Source: a virus. Taken from it: a stretch of DNA of 60,730 nt. This document shows positions 24,803 through 33,577 of this stretch, piece by piece (position 1 is the first letter of the stretch; each line of letters begins with the position of its first letter). Location: positions 1-60,730 of the IMG/VR virus record IMGVR_UViG_3300028844_003505. The stretch is one strand, 5' to 3'. The position numbers and the translations under genes are program-made. The notes under the pieces were generated by a model. That model was given only the letters and a program-made list of their open reading frames with translations, ran no database searches and was not told the DNA's origin.

Positions 24803-27307
24803 ATGATCCGAAAATTTTATACGAATGTATTTCCACTTAAAGGTAAAATATACGAGAGGTTTATAGACGACAATGGTTTAAAACAATTTACCAGTGTTAA
24901 CTATAAACCTTCTCTTTTTGAAGACGAATATTTACGATCCGATGGTTCTATGACACCATCTGGTTATGAAACTATTGATAAAAGACCTGCCAAAAAAATA
25001 GATTTTAAATCAATATATCAAGCCAAGCAATGGATAAAAGATAATAAAGGAATCGATAACCACAACATATATGGAAACGTGGATTTTCAATATCCATATA
25101 TTTCTGATATGTATCCTGATACTATTAATTATGATATTTCCAAGGTAGATATATTATTTTTTGATATTGAGGTAACAGCGAACAATGGATTTCCTAACGT
25201 TGATGATCCAGAAGATTCAGTTACTTCTATAACAGCACATTTAAATGGTAAATATCATGTTTTTGGTTTAGAGCAGTATACACCAAAAAGTTCCAATGTA
25301 GATTATACACTATGTTCCAGCGAACAAGATTTGTTATTTAAATTTATCACATTTTGGTCTAACGCAAAACCAGATATTGTTACTGGATGGTTTATTAAAC
25401 TGTTTGATATTCCTTATCTGATCGGTAGATGTATAAAGATTGGAATGAAAGATGAAATGAAATATCTTTCGCCTGTCAAGACAATCTTTGAAAAGTATGT
25501 ACATTTAAATAATAAAGATAATAGATGCTTCGATATATATGGAATATCTATATTAGATTATTATGACCTATATAAAAAATTCTCTCCTAAAAAACAAGAA
25601 TCATATAAATTAGGTTATATCGGATATGCCGAATTAGGATTGGACAAAATCCAAGATGATGAAATTGCTGGTTATAATTTATATAAAACAGATTATGAAA
25701 AGTTCATTGACTATAACATAAGAGATGTTGAAATTGTAGTTGAATTAGAGAGTAAATTAAAGATGATCGAATTGGTAATGTTTATAGCCTATCATGCAAA
25801 GGTTAATTACCAAGATGTTTTTTCTCCCGTTAAGACGTGGGATACCATCATTTTTAATTATCTAAAACAACATAAAATTGTTATTCCCCATAAAGATGCA
25901 AAAAGAAAAGATGCTAAATATGAGGGGGCATATGTAAAGGAGCCGAATTGTGGACGATATAATAATATATTATTATATGATTTCACATCACTATATCCCA
26001 GAATTATTTGTAGTTTGAATATAGGACCAGAAACAAAACGAGAGTATTATGATTTTGGAAGAGGTATTCAAGATGAATTGAATGGAGCAATTTCAAATAT
26101 AGATGTTGAATCAGTTCTAGAAAAAACAATGGACTTAGATGTTTTGAAGAAAGTTGGTTGTGGGATTGGTGTGAATGGTACATTATACGATAATTCGTTT
26201 CCGGGTATGTTGTCTATATTGATTAAAAAATTATCTAGTGATAGAACTGAGGCTCAAGAAAAAATGTTTGGATATCGGATTGAAGATGAATTTGGTTATG
26301 CATCTGAAATATCTTATTTGGATGTCAAACAACAGGCATTGAAAATTCTTCTTAACTCCCTGTATGGGGGATTAGGAAACCAATATTTTAGATTTTATGA
26401 TATCGACAATGCGGAAGCTGTTACTGTCACAGGACAAGCCTTGATTCAATGGGTAGAACGAAACATAAACAAGTTTTTGAATACATATTTTAATACAACT
26501 GATTTTGAATATGCATTTTATTGTGATACTGATTCTGTATTCTTAACAATACCAGATATTGATGTAGATAAATTAAAAGAATTTGGTAATAATATAATCA
26601 CTCCAAAGATAAAAGAATTGGTTGCCGAAGCTAGTGAATATTTAAATATGTATGAAAACTTTTTGTCAATGGGAATGGAAATAATAGCTAACACGGGTAT
26701 ATGGACTGCTAAGAAGCGATACATGATGAATGTTGTTCATAAGGATGGAAAGGATTATGACGAAGCTAGATTGAAGATAATGGGTATAGAGTCGGTAAGA
26801 ACATCAACACCAGAAATAGTACGCAAACGTATTGAAGAATGTATTACAATTATTTTAAGAAAGGAAAAGGCTGATGTTGAAAAATTCGTTCTTGATTTTG
26901 AAAAGGAATTTTCGTCATTACCTCCAGAAGATATTGCATTTCCAACCTCGATAAATGATATAGGCAAATATAAAAGTGATGATCTGTATTATCGTCTATA
27001 TGAAAAAGGAACTCCCATACATGTGCGGGGGAGTATTCTTTATAACAATCAGTTAACCGAACATGGGTTGACTCAATGGTATAATGAAATTAGAGATGGA
27101 GATAAAATTAAATTTGTGTATTTGATGTTGCCTAATGGTATTGGGGAGAATGTTATTTCATTTCCTTCAATACTACCAGAAGAATATGACTTACATAATT
27201 ATATAGATTATAAAACACAATTTCAAAAAACTTTTTTAGAACCAATAGAAAGAATAACAGATATTATTAATTGGAGAATTAACGGAACTCCATCGTTACC
27301 ATTTTAA
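24803..27307 (+). CDS. 43: DNA polymerase, T4 gp43 (family B)
   Basis: 834 residues (T4 898). Exonuclease motif I 'DILFFDIEVTANNGFP' near 115-130; polymerase motif A 'DFTSLYPRIICSLNIGPE' near 393; motif B 'KQQALKILLNSLYGGLGN'; motif C YCDTDS near 574 (T4 has GDTDS). Both replicative and proofreading activities should be intact. No Shine-Dalgarno site precedes the ATG, and a promoter -10 box ends six bases upstream, so a leaderless transcript is possible. Confidence 0.97.
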   Translation: MIRKFYTNVFPLKGKIYERFIDDNGLKQFTSVNYKPSLFEDEYLRSDGSMTPSGYETIDKRPAKKIDFKSIYQAKQWIKDNKGIDNHNIYGNVDFQYPYISDMYPDTINYDISKVDILFFDIEVTANNGFPNVDDPEDSVTSITAHLNGKYHVFGLEQYTPKSSNVDYTLCSSEQDLLFKFITFWSNAKPDIVTGWFIKLFDIPYLIGRCIKIGMKDEMKYLSPVKTIFEKYVHLNNKDNRCFDIYGISILDYYDLYKKFSPKKQESYKLGYIGYAELGLDKIQDDEIAGYNLYKTDYEKFIDYNIRDVEIVVELESKLKMIELVMFIAYHAKVNYQDVFSPVKTWDTIIFNYLKQHKIVIPHKDAKRKDAKYEGAYVKEPNCGRYNNILLYDFTSLYPRIICSLNIGPETKREYYDFGRGIQDELNGAISNIDVESVLEKTMDLDVLKKVGCGIGVNGTLYDNSFPGMLSILIKKLSSDRTEAQEKMFGYRIEDEFGYASEISYLDVKQQALKILLNSLYGGLGNQYFRFYDIDNAEAVTVTGQALIQWVERNINKFLNTYFNTTDFEYAFYCDTDSVFLTIPDIDVDKLKEFGNNIITPKIKELVAEASEYLNMYENFLSMGMEIIANTGIWTAKKRYMMNVVHKDGKDYDEARLKIMGIESVRTSTPEIVRKRIEECITIILRKEKADVEKFVLDFEKEFSSLPPEDIAFPTSINDIGKYKSDDLYYRLYEKGTPIHVRGSILYNNQLTEHGLTQWYNEIRDGDKIKFVYLMLPNGIGENVISFPSILPEEYDLHNYIDYKTQFQKTFLEPIERITDIINWRINGTPSLPF

Positions 27308-27319
27308 GGAATCTATATT

Positions 27320-28636
27320 ATGAATGATGTATTGAAAATATTAAATGAGATATCATCTACACCAAAGAAGAATTTAAAAATTGAAATATTAAAAAGGTAT
27401 CATCATTTTAAAATTTTAAAAAAAGTGTTGGTAGCTACTTACGACCCAAACATAACATATTATATTAAAAAAATTCCAGAATATACTGCTTCGGGTGATC
27501 ATGATCTTCGATGGGCTATGGATAGATTGATAAAATTGTCTGACAGAACCTATACTGGACATGATGGTATTGAGTGGTTGAAAAAAACTCTTGAAGGAGT
27601 TTCTTATACCACAGCTATAGTAATTGAACGTATTATCAAACGAGATTTGAGATGTGGGTTTTCTGCATCTACTATTAATAAAGTTTGGACTGACCTTATA
27701 CCAAAATATAAGTTGATGTTGGCGTACCCTCGTAAGGGTCATGTTTTTACTTATCCTCAAATGGCAGAGGTTAAATCAGATGGTATGCGGTGTAATGTAT
27801 TCGTTTCTGGTGATGAAATAAATTTTATCAGTAGAAGTGGAAAGCCATTAAAAATGTACGACCACATGAAAAAAGAATTTAGTATGATGGTTGCTGGTCC
27901 TGATTATGATAATGGAGATTGGGTGTTTGATGGTGAGTTGATGGTTATGAAAAATGGAGAGTTATTGGATAGAAAAACTGGAAACGGAATTTTAAATAAG
28001 GCGGTGAAGAATACTATAACCAAAGAAGAAGTTAAAGATGTTGTTATGGTGTTGTGGGATGCAGTACCACTTGCAGACTTTAATGCTGGAATATGTCGTA
28101 TCGAAGCATCTACAAGATATCATTACGTTATATGTGGAACCGCTCATATAGATTATGTATATGAGAACGAAGCAAGGCCACATTCCCCATTATTTGCAAC
28201 TGAAAATTGGATTATAAATTCAGAAGAAGAACTTGATGCTTTGTTTGAAAAAGTAATACAAGAGGGTAAAGAAGGATTGATTGTAAAAAATCCAAACGGA
28301 TTTTGGAAAAATAAGAAATCCAAAGATTGGATTAAGATGAAGTTGGAAAAGGATATAGAGTTGGTAGTTACTGGTTGGGAATATGGAAAAGCTGGAACTA
28401 AATATGAAAAGATGATGGGTGCGTTGATAGTAGAAAATCGTGATGGTACTTTGAAAGTGAGTATTGGTGGTGGTTGGAGTGACCATGATAGAGAAACCAT
28501 TACCAAATCATGTATTGGGGAAATTATAACCGTTAAATATAACACACGAATAACAAGCAAATCCTCTGATATTGAAAGTCTCTACTTACCTAGATTTGAA
28601 GAGTTTCGATATGACAAGGATGAAGCAGATTTATAG
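27320..28636 (+). CDS. 30: ATP-dependent DNA ligase, T4 gp30 family
   Basis: 438 residues (T4 487). It joins Okazaki fragments and repairs nicks. Adenylation motif I is VKSDGMR near 150-156 (the Lys takes AMP); motif III 'FDGELMV', motif IV 'KEGLIVK' and motif V 'WIKMK' follow in order. The N-terminal 130 residues match the DNA-binding domain of phage ligases. It sits between polymerase and UvsX genes with an AAGGA site. Confidence 0.95.
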   Translation: MNDVLKILNEISSTPKKNLKIEILKRYHHFKILKKVLVATYDPNITYYIKKIPEYTASGDHDLRWAMDRLIKLSDRTYTGHDGIEWLKKTLEGVSYTTAIVIERIIKRDLRCGFSASTINKVWTDLIPKYKLMLAYPRKGHVFTYPQMAEVKSDGMRCNVFVSGDEINFISRSGKPLKMYDHMKKEFSMMVAGPDYDNGDWVFDGELMVMKNGELLDRKTGNGILNKAVKNTITKEEVKDVVMVLWDAVPLADFNAGICRIEASTRYHYVICGTAHIDYVYENEARPHSPLFATENWIINSEEELDALFEKVIQEGKEGLIVKNPNGFWKNKKSKDWIKMKLEKDIELVVTGWEYGKAGTKYEKMMGALIVENRDGTLKVSIGGGWSDHDRETITKSCIGEIITVKYNTRITSKSSDIESLYLPRFEEFRYDKDEADL

Positions 28637-28644
28637 GAGAAGTA

Positions 28645-29700
28645 ATGTCTTTAAAAGATGAAATAGCAAGTATGTTGAAAGCATCTAAGAATGAGTTGGC
28701 AACATTGGTTGGAAAAGATGGGATCGTTGGTGAGGAAATGGAATTTATTGATACTGGTTCTTATATATTAAATGCTCAATTATCAGCATCTATATTTGGT
28801 GGATTGCCAAACAATTTAATTACTGTATTGTCTGGTAATGAAAGTGTTGGTAAAACTTATATGGCTTTACAAATGGCTAAAAACTTTCAGGATCAATATG
28901 ATACTGGTGTTATAGGATATTACGAAACAGAACATGCATTGATGACTAAAATGTTGGTTGATCGTGGGATTGATACTAATCGATGGATGCACCATCCTGT
29001 AGCAACTGTAGAAGCTTTTAGAACTCAAGCTGTAAAGGAATTAGAAAATTATAAAAAAACCTCTGAAATGAAATTGATGATGGTGCTTGATTCACTTGGA
29101 AATTTATCTACTAATAAAGAAATGGGAGATATACTTAGTGGTGATGATAAGCGAGATATGACAAGAGCCGCATTAATCAAAGGCGCATTTAGAGTATTAG
29201 CAATGGAACTTGGAAATTTAGGTGTTCCTTTAATCGTTACAAATCATGTATACGAAACTATGGCACTGTATTCATCTAAACAACAATCTGGCGGTTCTGG
29301 TGTTAGGTATGGTGCGGATACTATTTTAGAGATATCTAAGGCTCAAAACAAGGATAAAGCAAAGAATGTTATTGGTAGCATCCTAACTTTCAAAGCCGCA
29401 AAATCAAGATTGACAAGAGAAAAGTCTGTTGTTAAATCTAGATTATTTTATGATACTGGATTGGATAGATATTATGGTCTGATTGATCTTGGTGCTATTG
29501 GTGGATTGTTTAAAAAAGTTGGTAATAAGTGGGAGTGGCCTGATGGAACTTCTGAAACTGAAAACAAAATTTATGATAACCCAGCAAAATTTTTCACTTC
29601 AGATATATTATTATCGCTAGATGAAATAGCTAAAGACGTTTTTAGTTATCAATCGTCTAAAGAATTATTAGTGGTTGAAGAGGATGAAGAAATTTCTTAA
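28645..29700 (+). CDS. uvsX: RecA-like recombinase UvsX
   Basis: 351 residues (T4 391). It forms filaments on single-stranded DNA and drives strand exchange. Walker A GNESVGKT at 64-71; 'GYYETEHALMTKMLVDRGID' is the motif after strand 2; Walker B 'LMMVLDSLGNLST'; 'VTNHVYET' is the conserved loop. GGAGAAGTA precedes the start. UvsY, gp41 and gp46/47 in this window complete a recombination-dependent replication set. Confidence 0.96.
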   Translation: MSLKDEIASMLKASKNELATLVGKDGIVGEEMEFIDTGSYILNAQLSASIFGGLPNNLITVLSGNESVGKTYMALQMAKNFQDQYDTGVIGYYETEHALMTKMLVDRGIDTNRWMHHPVATVEAFRTQAVKELENYKKTSEMKLMMVLDSLGNLSTNKEMGDILSGDDKRDMTRAALIKGAFRVLAMELGNLGVPLIVTNHVYETMALYSSKQQSGGSGVRYGADTILEISKAQNKDKAKNVIGSILTFKAAKSRLTREKSVVKSRLFYDTGLDRYYGLIDLGAIGGLFKKVGNKWEWPDGTSETENKIYDNPAKFFTSDILLSLDEIAKDVFSYQSSKELLVVEEDEEIS

Positions 29701-29980
29701 AATAGGAAAATTTATTGAGTGGCTTAAATATGATTGGGTCCATCACAAGTTTCGATTTTTTATGGAAACGATTGGAACTATATTCATGTTTATATTTATG
29801 ATACTTTTGAGTTGGTATGGCAACACAATAAATGTTGCGGTATTATTATTATTCGAAGGACTTGGTTGTATTTGCCACTGTATAAATGGATACCTTAGAC
29901 AAAGTATAAATATAATGATTCTGAACATAGTAGCATTCTTAATTGTTGTATTTGGGATATTAAAATATTTTTGGAGTTGA
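29684..29980 (+). CDS. Small three-span membrane protein
   Basis: 98 residues with hydrophobic segments at about 27-44, 47-65 and 73-95. The start at 29684 overlaps the uvsX end and has GAAGAGG just upstream. No motif. A membrane protein inside the recombination/replication operon has no obvious reason to be there. Confidence 0.55.
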   Translation: MKKFLKIGKFIEWLKYDWVHHKFRFFMETIGTIFMFIFMILLSWYGNTINVAVLLLFEGLGCICHCINGYLRQSINIMILNIVAFLIVVFGILKYFWS

Positions 29981-29981
29981 T

Positions 29982-30194
29982 ATGAAATTTATATGTAATG
30001 GGGATCGGGTATGGAAACCTAAATTTAGAAAGGTGTATGATGATAACCACAATAAAAAATGGGATAATGTTTTACATGAGTTAGTCACGTTATTAAAAGA
30101 GGAACGATATGAGGATTCTAATATTATGTGGTCTCATTATCAATGTGATTGTTGTAAATCATTATTTTGGGAAAGTGACCCAATAAATGGTTAA
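29982..30194 (+). CDS. Small Trp-rich protein with CDCC motif, unknown
   Basis: 70 residues. 'QCDCCKSLFWESD' at the C-terminus could bind a metal with Cys6, but evidence is thin. It overlaps the next gene by eight bases. Unknown. Confidence 0.5.
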   Translation: MKFICNGDRVWKPKFRKVYDDNHNKKWDNVLHELVTLLKEERYEDSNIMWSHYQCDCCKSLFWESDPING

Positions 30195-30456
30195 ATATTC
30201 TTTTGTAGATAATTCCGAAGATGGAATCACTCATATTAGAATAGAAGAGGGTGTGTTTGTTGGTATCGTGTATAAATATGGAAAAGTTTCTTTTGGTGAA
30301 GATACTGGCAAAGGCCATTGTGATTTAAATTTTGCGTATTATATGGTTGATAATGCAAACATGATAATAAATGAACATAATGGAAAGGAATTTATAAACG
30401 TAATAGGAGATATTTTAGTAGATATTATTGAGAAACAAATACAACAATCAAAATAG
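30187..30456 (+). CDS. Unknown protein found beside the helicase gene
   Basis: 89 residues, alpha/beta: 'HIRIEEGVFVGIVYKYGKVSFGEDTGKGHCDLNFAYYMVDNAN'. The 'YKYGKV.F.E..G...L.F.Y' wording is familiar from unnamed proteins of T4-like phages, without a known role. It is tightly packed between two genes of the same transcript. Confidence 0.5.
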   Translation: MVKYSFVDNSEDGITHIRIEEGVFVGIVYKYGKVSFGEDTGKGHCDLNFAYYMVDNANMIINEHNGKEFINVIGDILVDIIEKQIQQSK

Positions 30457-30469
30457 AATGGGAGTTTTA

Positions 30470-31822
30470 GTGTCTAATATTAAGTTGACAGAAAAGATTA
30501 TTTTAGAAAATTTGATGTATGATTTAGAGTATATGCGAGTGATGTCTGGTTTTTTAGTATCAGATTGGTTTAGCGATAATAATAAAATTGTTTTCTTGAA
30601 AATAAAGGAACACTTCGACAAATATAATACACCACCAACAGAAGATGTTTTATTGTTGGCTATTGATAACGATGCTTCATTAAATGAAAGTGTATTTAAA
30701 GATTGTACTAATATTATACAATCATTAACTGCAACTAGTCAGAATTTGAATTGGTTGACAGATACAACAGAAAGTTGGGGAAGATCGCAAGCCATATATA
30801 ATGGGGTTCTCACTACCATTGATATTATGGACAAGGAAAAGAAAAACGAAAAATCAAAACGGTCTAGTGACGAAATACCAAATATATTATCAGATGCTAT
30901 TTCAACTGCAATTGATAAATCAGTTGGACATGATTATATTGAAGATGCTGATGCTAGATATGAGTCTTATCATAATCAGGAAGATCGTATTATGTTTGGG
31001 TTGGAATATTTCAATATAATTACCAATGGTGGGTTATTACGAAAAACACTTAATGTTATTTTAGGATCGACTGGTGGTGGAAAAACTTTAACCAAGTGTC
31101 ATCTTGCGGCTGATGCGCTTACATTAGGATATAATGTATTATATATAACACTAGAAATGTCGGAGGAAAAGATAGCAGAACGTATTGATGCTAATTTGTT
31201 AGATGTCGCCGTTGAAGATATTCCTCTTATACCGAAGTCGAATTTCAAAAGAAAGATCGAAGCATTAAAACAAAAGAAGGTTGGTAAGTTGAAGATTAAA
31301 GAGTATCCAACTGCAAATGCTAACGTAAATCATTTTAGGTTTTTACTAAACGAATTAAAAGTAAAACAGGATTTTATACCTGATATTATTTTTGTTGATT
31401 ATATTAATATTTGTTCTAGTACCAGAATAATATCTGGACAATCTCATAATACCTTCGTGTATGTGAAAGCAATAGCAGAAGAGTTGCGGGGATTAGGTCA
31501 AGAGTTTAACGTTCCTATTGTTACGTCATCACAATTTAATAGAGATGGTATGAATAGCTCTGATCCTTCGTTGACAAATACTTCTGAATCTATTGGATTA
31601 CCATTTACGGCTGATTTAATGATGGCAGTAATTATGACTGATGAATTAAAGAAGATGGGGCAAGTGCGGTATAAGCAATTAAAAAATAGATATAATGATG
31701 TTGCAAATCCTTCTAGTTTTTTAGTCGGATGTGATATTACAAAATTTAGATTATATGATATCAAACAAAGTCTGACCGGGGGTTCACAACAAAACACTAA
31801 ATTTTCGGGGTTTATTGTCTAA
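30470..31822 (+). CDS. 41: Replicative DNA helicase, T4 gp41 (DnaB-like), GTG start
   Basis: 450 residues (T4 475). Hexameric helicase that opens the fork and works with the primase. Walker A GSTGGGKT near 200; Walker B 'IIFVDYINICSS' near 305; 'VTSSQFNRDGMNSS' is the DnaB-family sensor region. The GTG at 30470 is chosen because TGGGAG lies at 30459-30464; an ATG at 30458 overlaps that site. The primase gene (61) is not evident nearby. Confidence 0.94.
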   Translation: MSNIKLTEKIILENLMYDLEYMRVMSGFLVSDWFSDNNKIVFLKIKEHFDKYNTPPTEDVLLLAIDNDASLNESVFKDCTNIIQSLTATSQNLNWLTDTTESWGRSQAIYNGVLTTIDIMDKEKKNEKSKRSSDEIPNILSDAISTAIDKSVGHDYIEDADARYESYHNQEDRIMFGLEYFNIITNGGLLRKTLNVILGSTGGGKTLTKCHLAADALTLGYNVLYITLEMSEEKIAERIDANLLDVAVEDIPLIPKSNFKRKIEALKQKKVGKLKIKEYPTANANVNHFRFLLNELKVKQDFIPDIIFVDYINICSSTRIISGQSHNTFVYVKAIAEELRGLGQEFNVPIVTSSQFNRDGMNSSDPSLTNTSESIGLPFTADLMMAVIMTDELKKMGQVRYKQLKNRYNDVANPSSFLVGCDITKFRLYDIKQSLTGGSQQNTKFSGFIV

Positions 31823-32052
31823 TGCAATTACAAGTAACAAAGGAACGAATAGAAAATATGGTCAATCATTTGTACGCTCATGGAATAGATAGCGAGTCTT
31901 GGTCCGAAGATGATGTGTATTTTCTAAATATAGAAAAGATTGCTGTGTTGGAAAAAGTTAATTATATGAGTTGGATAAAAACATGGTTTCCTGCCACAGA
32001 ATTAATTGAGGAAACTGATACTATTATAAAATTATTATTAGCAGTTGAATAG
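31822..32052 (+). CDS. Small acidic protein, unknown
   Basis: 76 residues; the ATG overlaps the helicase stop (TAATG). Helical and acidic with several Trp. No motif. Confidence 0.5.
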   Translation: MQLQVTKERIENMVNHLYAHGIDSESWSEDDVYFLNIEKIAVLEKVNYMSWIKTWFPATELIEETDTIIKLLLAVE

Positions 32053-32060
32053 GAATTATT

Positions 32061-32822
32061 ATGAATATAAAATTGATGTCTGATATTCATTTGGAATATA
32101 ATCCAAAAACAATGTTTCAAGCCTATGTGGGTTCTGGAGAAACTCTGATTTTGGCTGGGGATATTACAGATACCCATAATATAAAACGAGATTTTGAGTG
32201 GATTACTTCTCTGGACTATGAACACATTATTTTTGTATGTGGAAACCATGAATTTTATCACGGCGATTTGCAGGAAACCCGAGAAAAGATTTCTGATATT
32301 GCCTCTAAATGGAACAAACTCCATTTCTTAGATAATGATACGGTAGAGATTGATGGTATAAAATTCATAGGCACGACCTTATGGACTAATTATGATAATG
32401 AAAATCCTGTGGTTGAAACAGCTTGTATGAAAATTATGAATGATTTTTATGTGATTGATAATGGGGCAAGAGGGGTGTCTATCGAAGATTTTAAAAATGA
32501 AAATAAAGTAGCAAAGAAATTTCTTACAGACGAATTAACGAATTTAGAAAATCCTGAAAAGACGGTAGTGATTACACATCATACACCATCATGGAGATCG
32601 TGTTCCAAAGAATTCCAAGGTAGTTTAGTTAATGGGTCTTTTCATAATAAACTTGACGAATTGATAATGGACACACAACCTAAATATTGGTGTCATGGTC
32701 ATACTCATTCAGTTATGGATTATAATATTGGAGACACGAATGTAATGTGTAATCCTTTAGGGTTACGTGATATTCAAGATTCTAATACAGGGTTTAACAT
32801 CAACTGGAGTATAAATATATAA
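32061..32822 (+). CDS. Calcineurin-like metallophosphoesterase
   Basis: 253 residues. Metal-binding motifs run in order: SDIHLE (near 7-12), AGDITD (near 33), CGNHEFYHG (near 61), THHTP (near 173) and WCHGHTHS (near 213). This is a complete active site of the calcineurin-like fold. Phage members may act on nucleotides, RNA ends or phosphoproteins; the substrate cannot be told. GGAATT precedes the ATG. Confidence 0.88.
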   Translation: MNIKLMSDIHLEYNPKTMFQAYVGSGETLILAGDITDTHNIKRDFEWITSLDYEHIIFVCGNHEFYHGDLQETREKISDIASKWNKLHFLDNDTVEIDGIKFIGTTLWTNYDNENPVVETACMKIMNDFYVIDNGARGVSIEDFKNENKVAKKFLTDELTNLENPEKTVVITHHTPSWRSCSKEFQGSLVNGSFHNKLDELIMDTQPKYWCHGHTHSVMDYNIGDTNVMCNPLGLRDIQDSNTGFNINWSINI

Positions 32823-32823
32823 C

Positions 32824-33396
32824 ATGGCTACTATTACAACATCATCTGGCAATATATTAAAGGATGGGGAATTATGTACTATAGCTTCTACTGATATACT
32901 ACAGATGGCTTCTGGGTCTACATCGGTAACATTTAATATTGATTATGAGGGAACTGTTAAAGGAAATTATATTATGAATAACTCGAAAAAGGTGAATGAT
33001 GCATTAGAAAAAGAATTACAAAATGTTATTGGGTTTACGATGTCTCAAGTATTAATGAAATTTCAAAATGATTCTTGGAGTGTAGCGGCTGTTGACCATT
33101 CGATACACGATGCACAAGAATCAAAAAACCATGCTATGAAACATTCTCCGGCTGGAACTAAGTTTCAAATCTTTTCATTTCCTAATGTAAATGGGAAAAT
33201 TAGTATCGATGATCTAGAAAATATAAAGATATCACCTAAAGATAATATATCTAATGAAGATATCACAGAATTAACGAATATAAAAGAACTGGCAGATCAA
33301 GTAGTTTGTTGTGATGATGAATTTTGTATGTCGTATCAATTGGAAAAAAATACTAACTGGTTATTAACATTTATTGAAAAATATTTTAAAATATGA
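32824..33396 (+). CDS. Unknown protein
   Basis: 190 residues starting two bases after the phosphoesterase. It is Ser/Thr-rich at the N-terminus, with a 'VVCCDDEFC' cluster near residue 160. A TATAAATA lies seven bases before the start but inside the previous gene, probably by chance. No family recognised. Confidence 0.5.
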   Translation: MATITTSSGNILKDGELCTIASTDILQMASGSTSVTFNIDYEGTVKGNYIMNNSKKVNDALEKELQNVIGFTMSQVLMKFQNDSWSVAAVDHSIHDAQESKNHAMKHSPAGTKFQIFSFPNVNGKISIDDLENIKISPKDNISNEDITELTNIKELADQVVCCDDEFCMSYQLEKNTNWLLTFIEKYFKI

Positions 33397-33551
33397 AAAA
33401 TAAAAAAACAAAAAAAGAATTTTCCGAAACACTAATGTCTATAAAATTGAAGGAAGCAATTGATAATATTGCAAAAGAGAAATTAAATAATCTTTCTAAG
33501 AAGGATGAATATTTTAAACGATTGAAAGATATACAAGACAATAAAAAATAA
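33393..33551 (+). CDS. Small Lys-rich protein
   Basis: 52 residues, about one third Lys, helical. It overlaps the previous stop by four bases (ATGA). No clear ribosome-binding site; coupling by overlap is plausible. Unknown. Confidence 0.4.
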   Translation: MKNKKTKKEFSETLMSIKLKEAIDNIAKEKLNNLSKKDEYFKRLKDIQDNKK

Positions 33552-33577
33552 TTATTAATAGGGAATGGAGACTGTAA

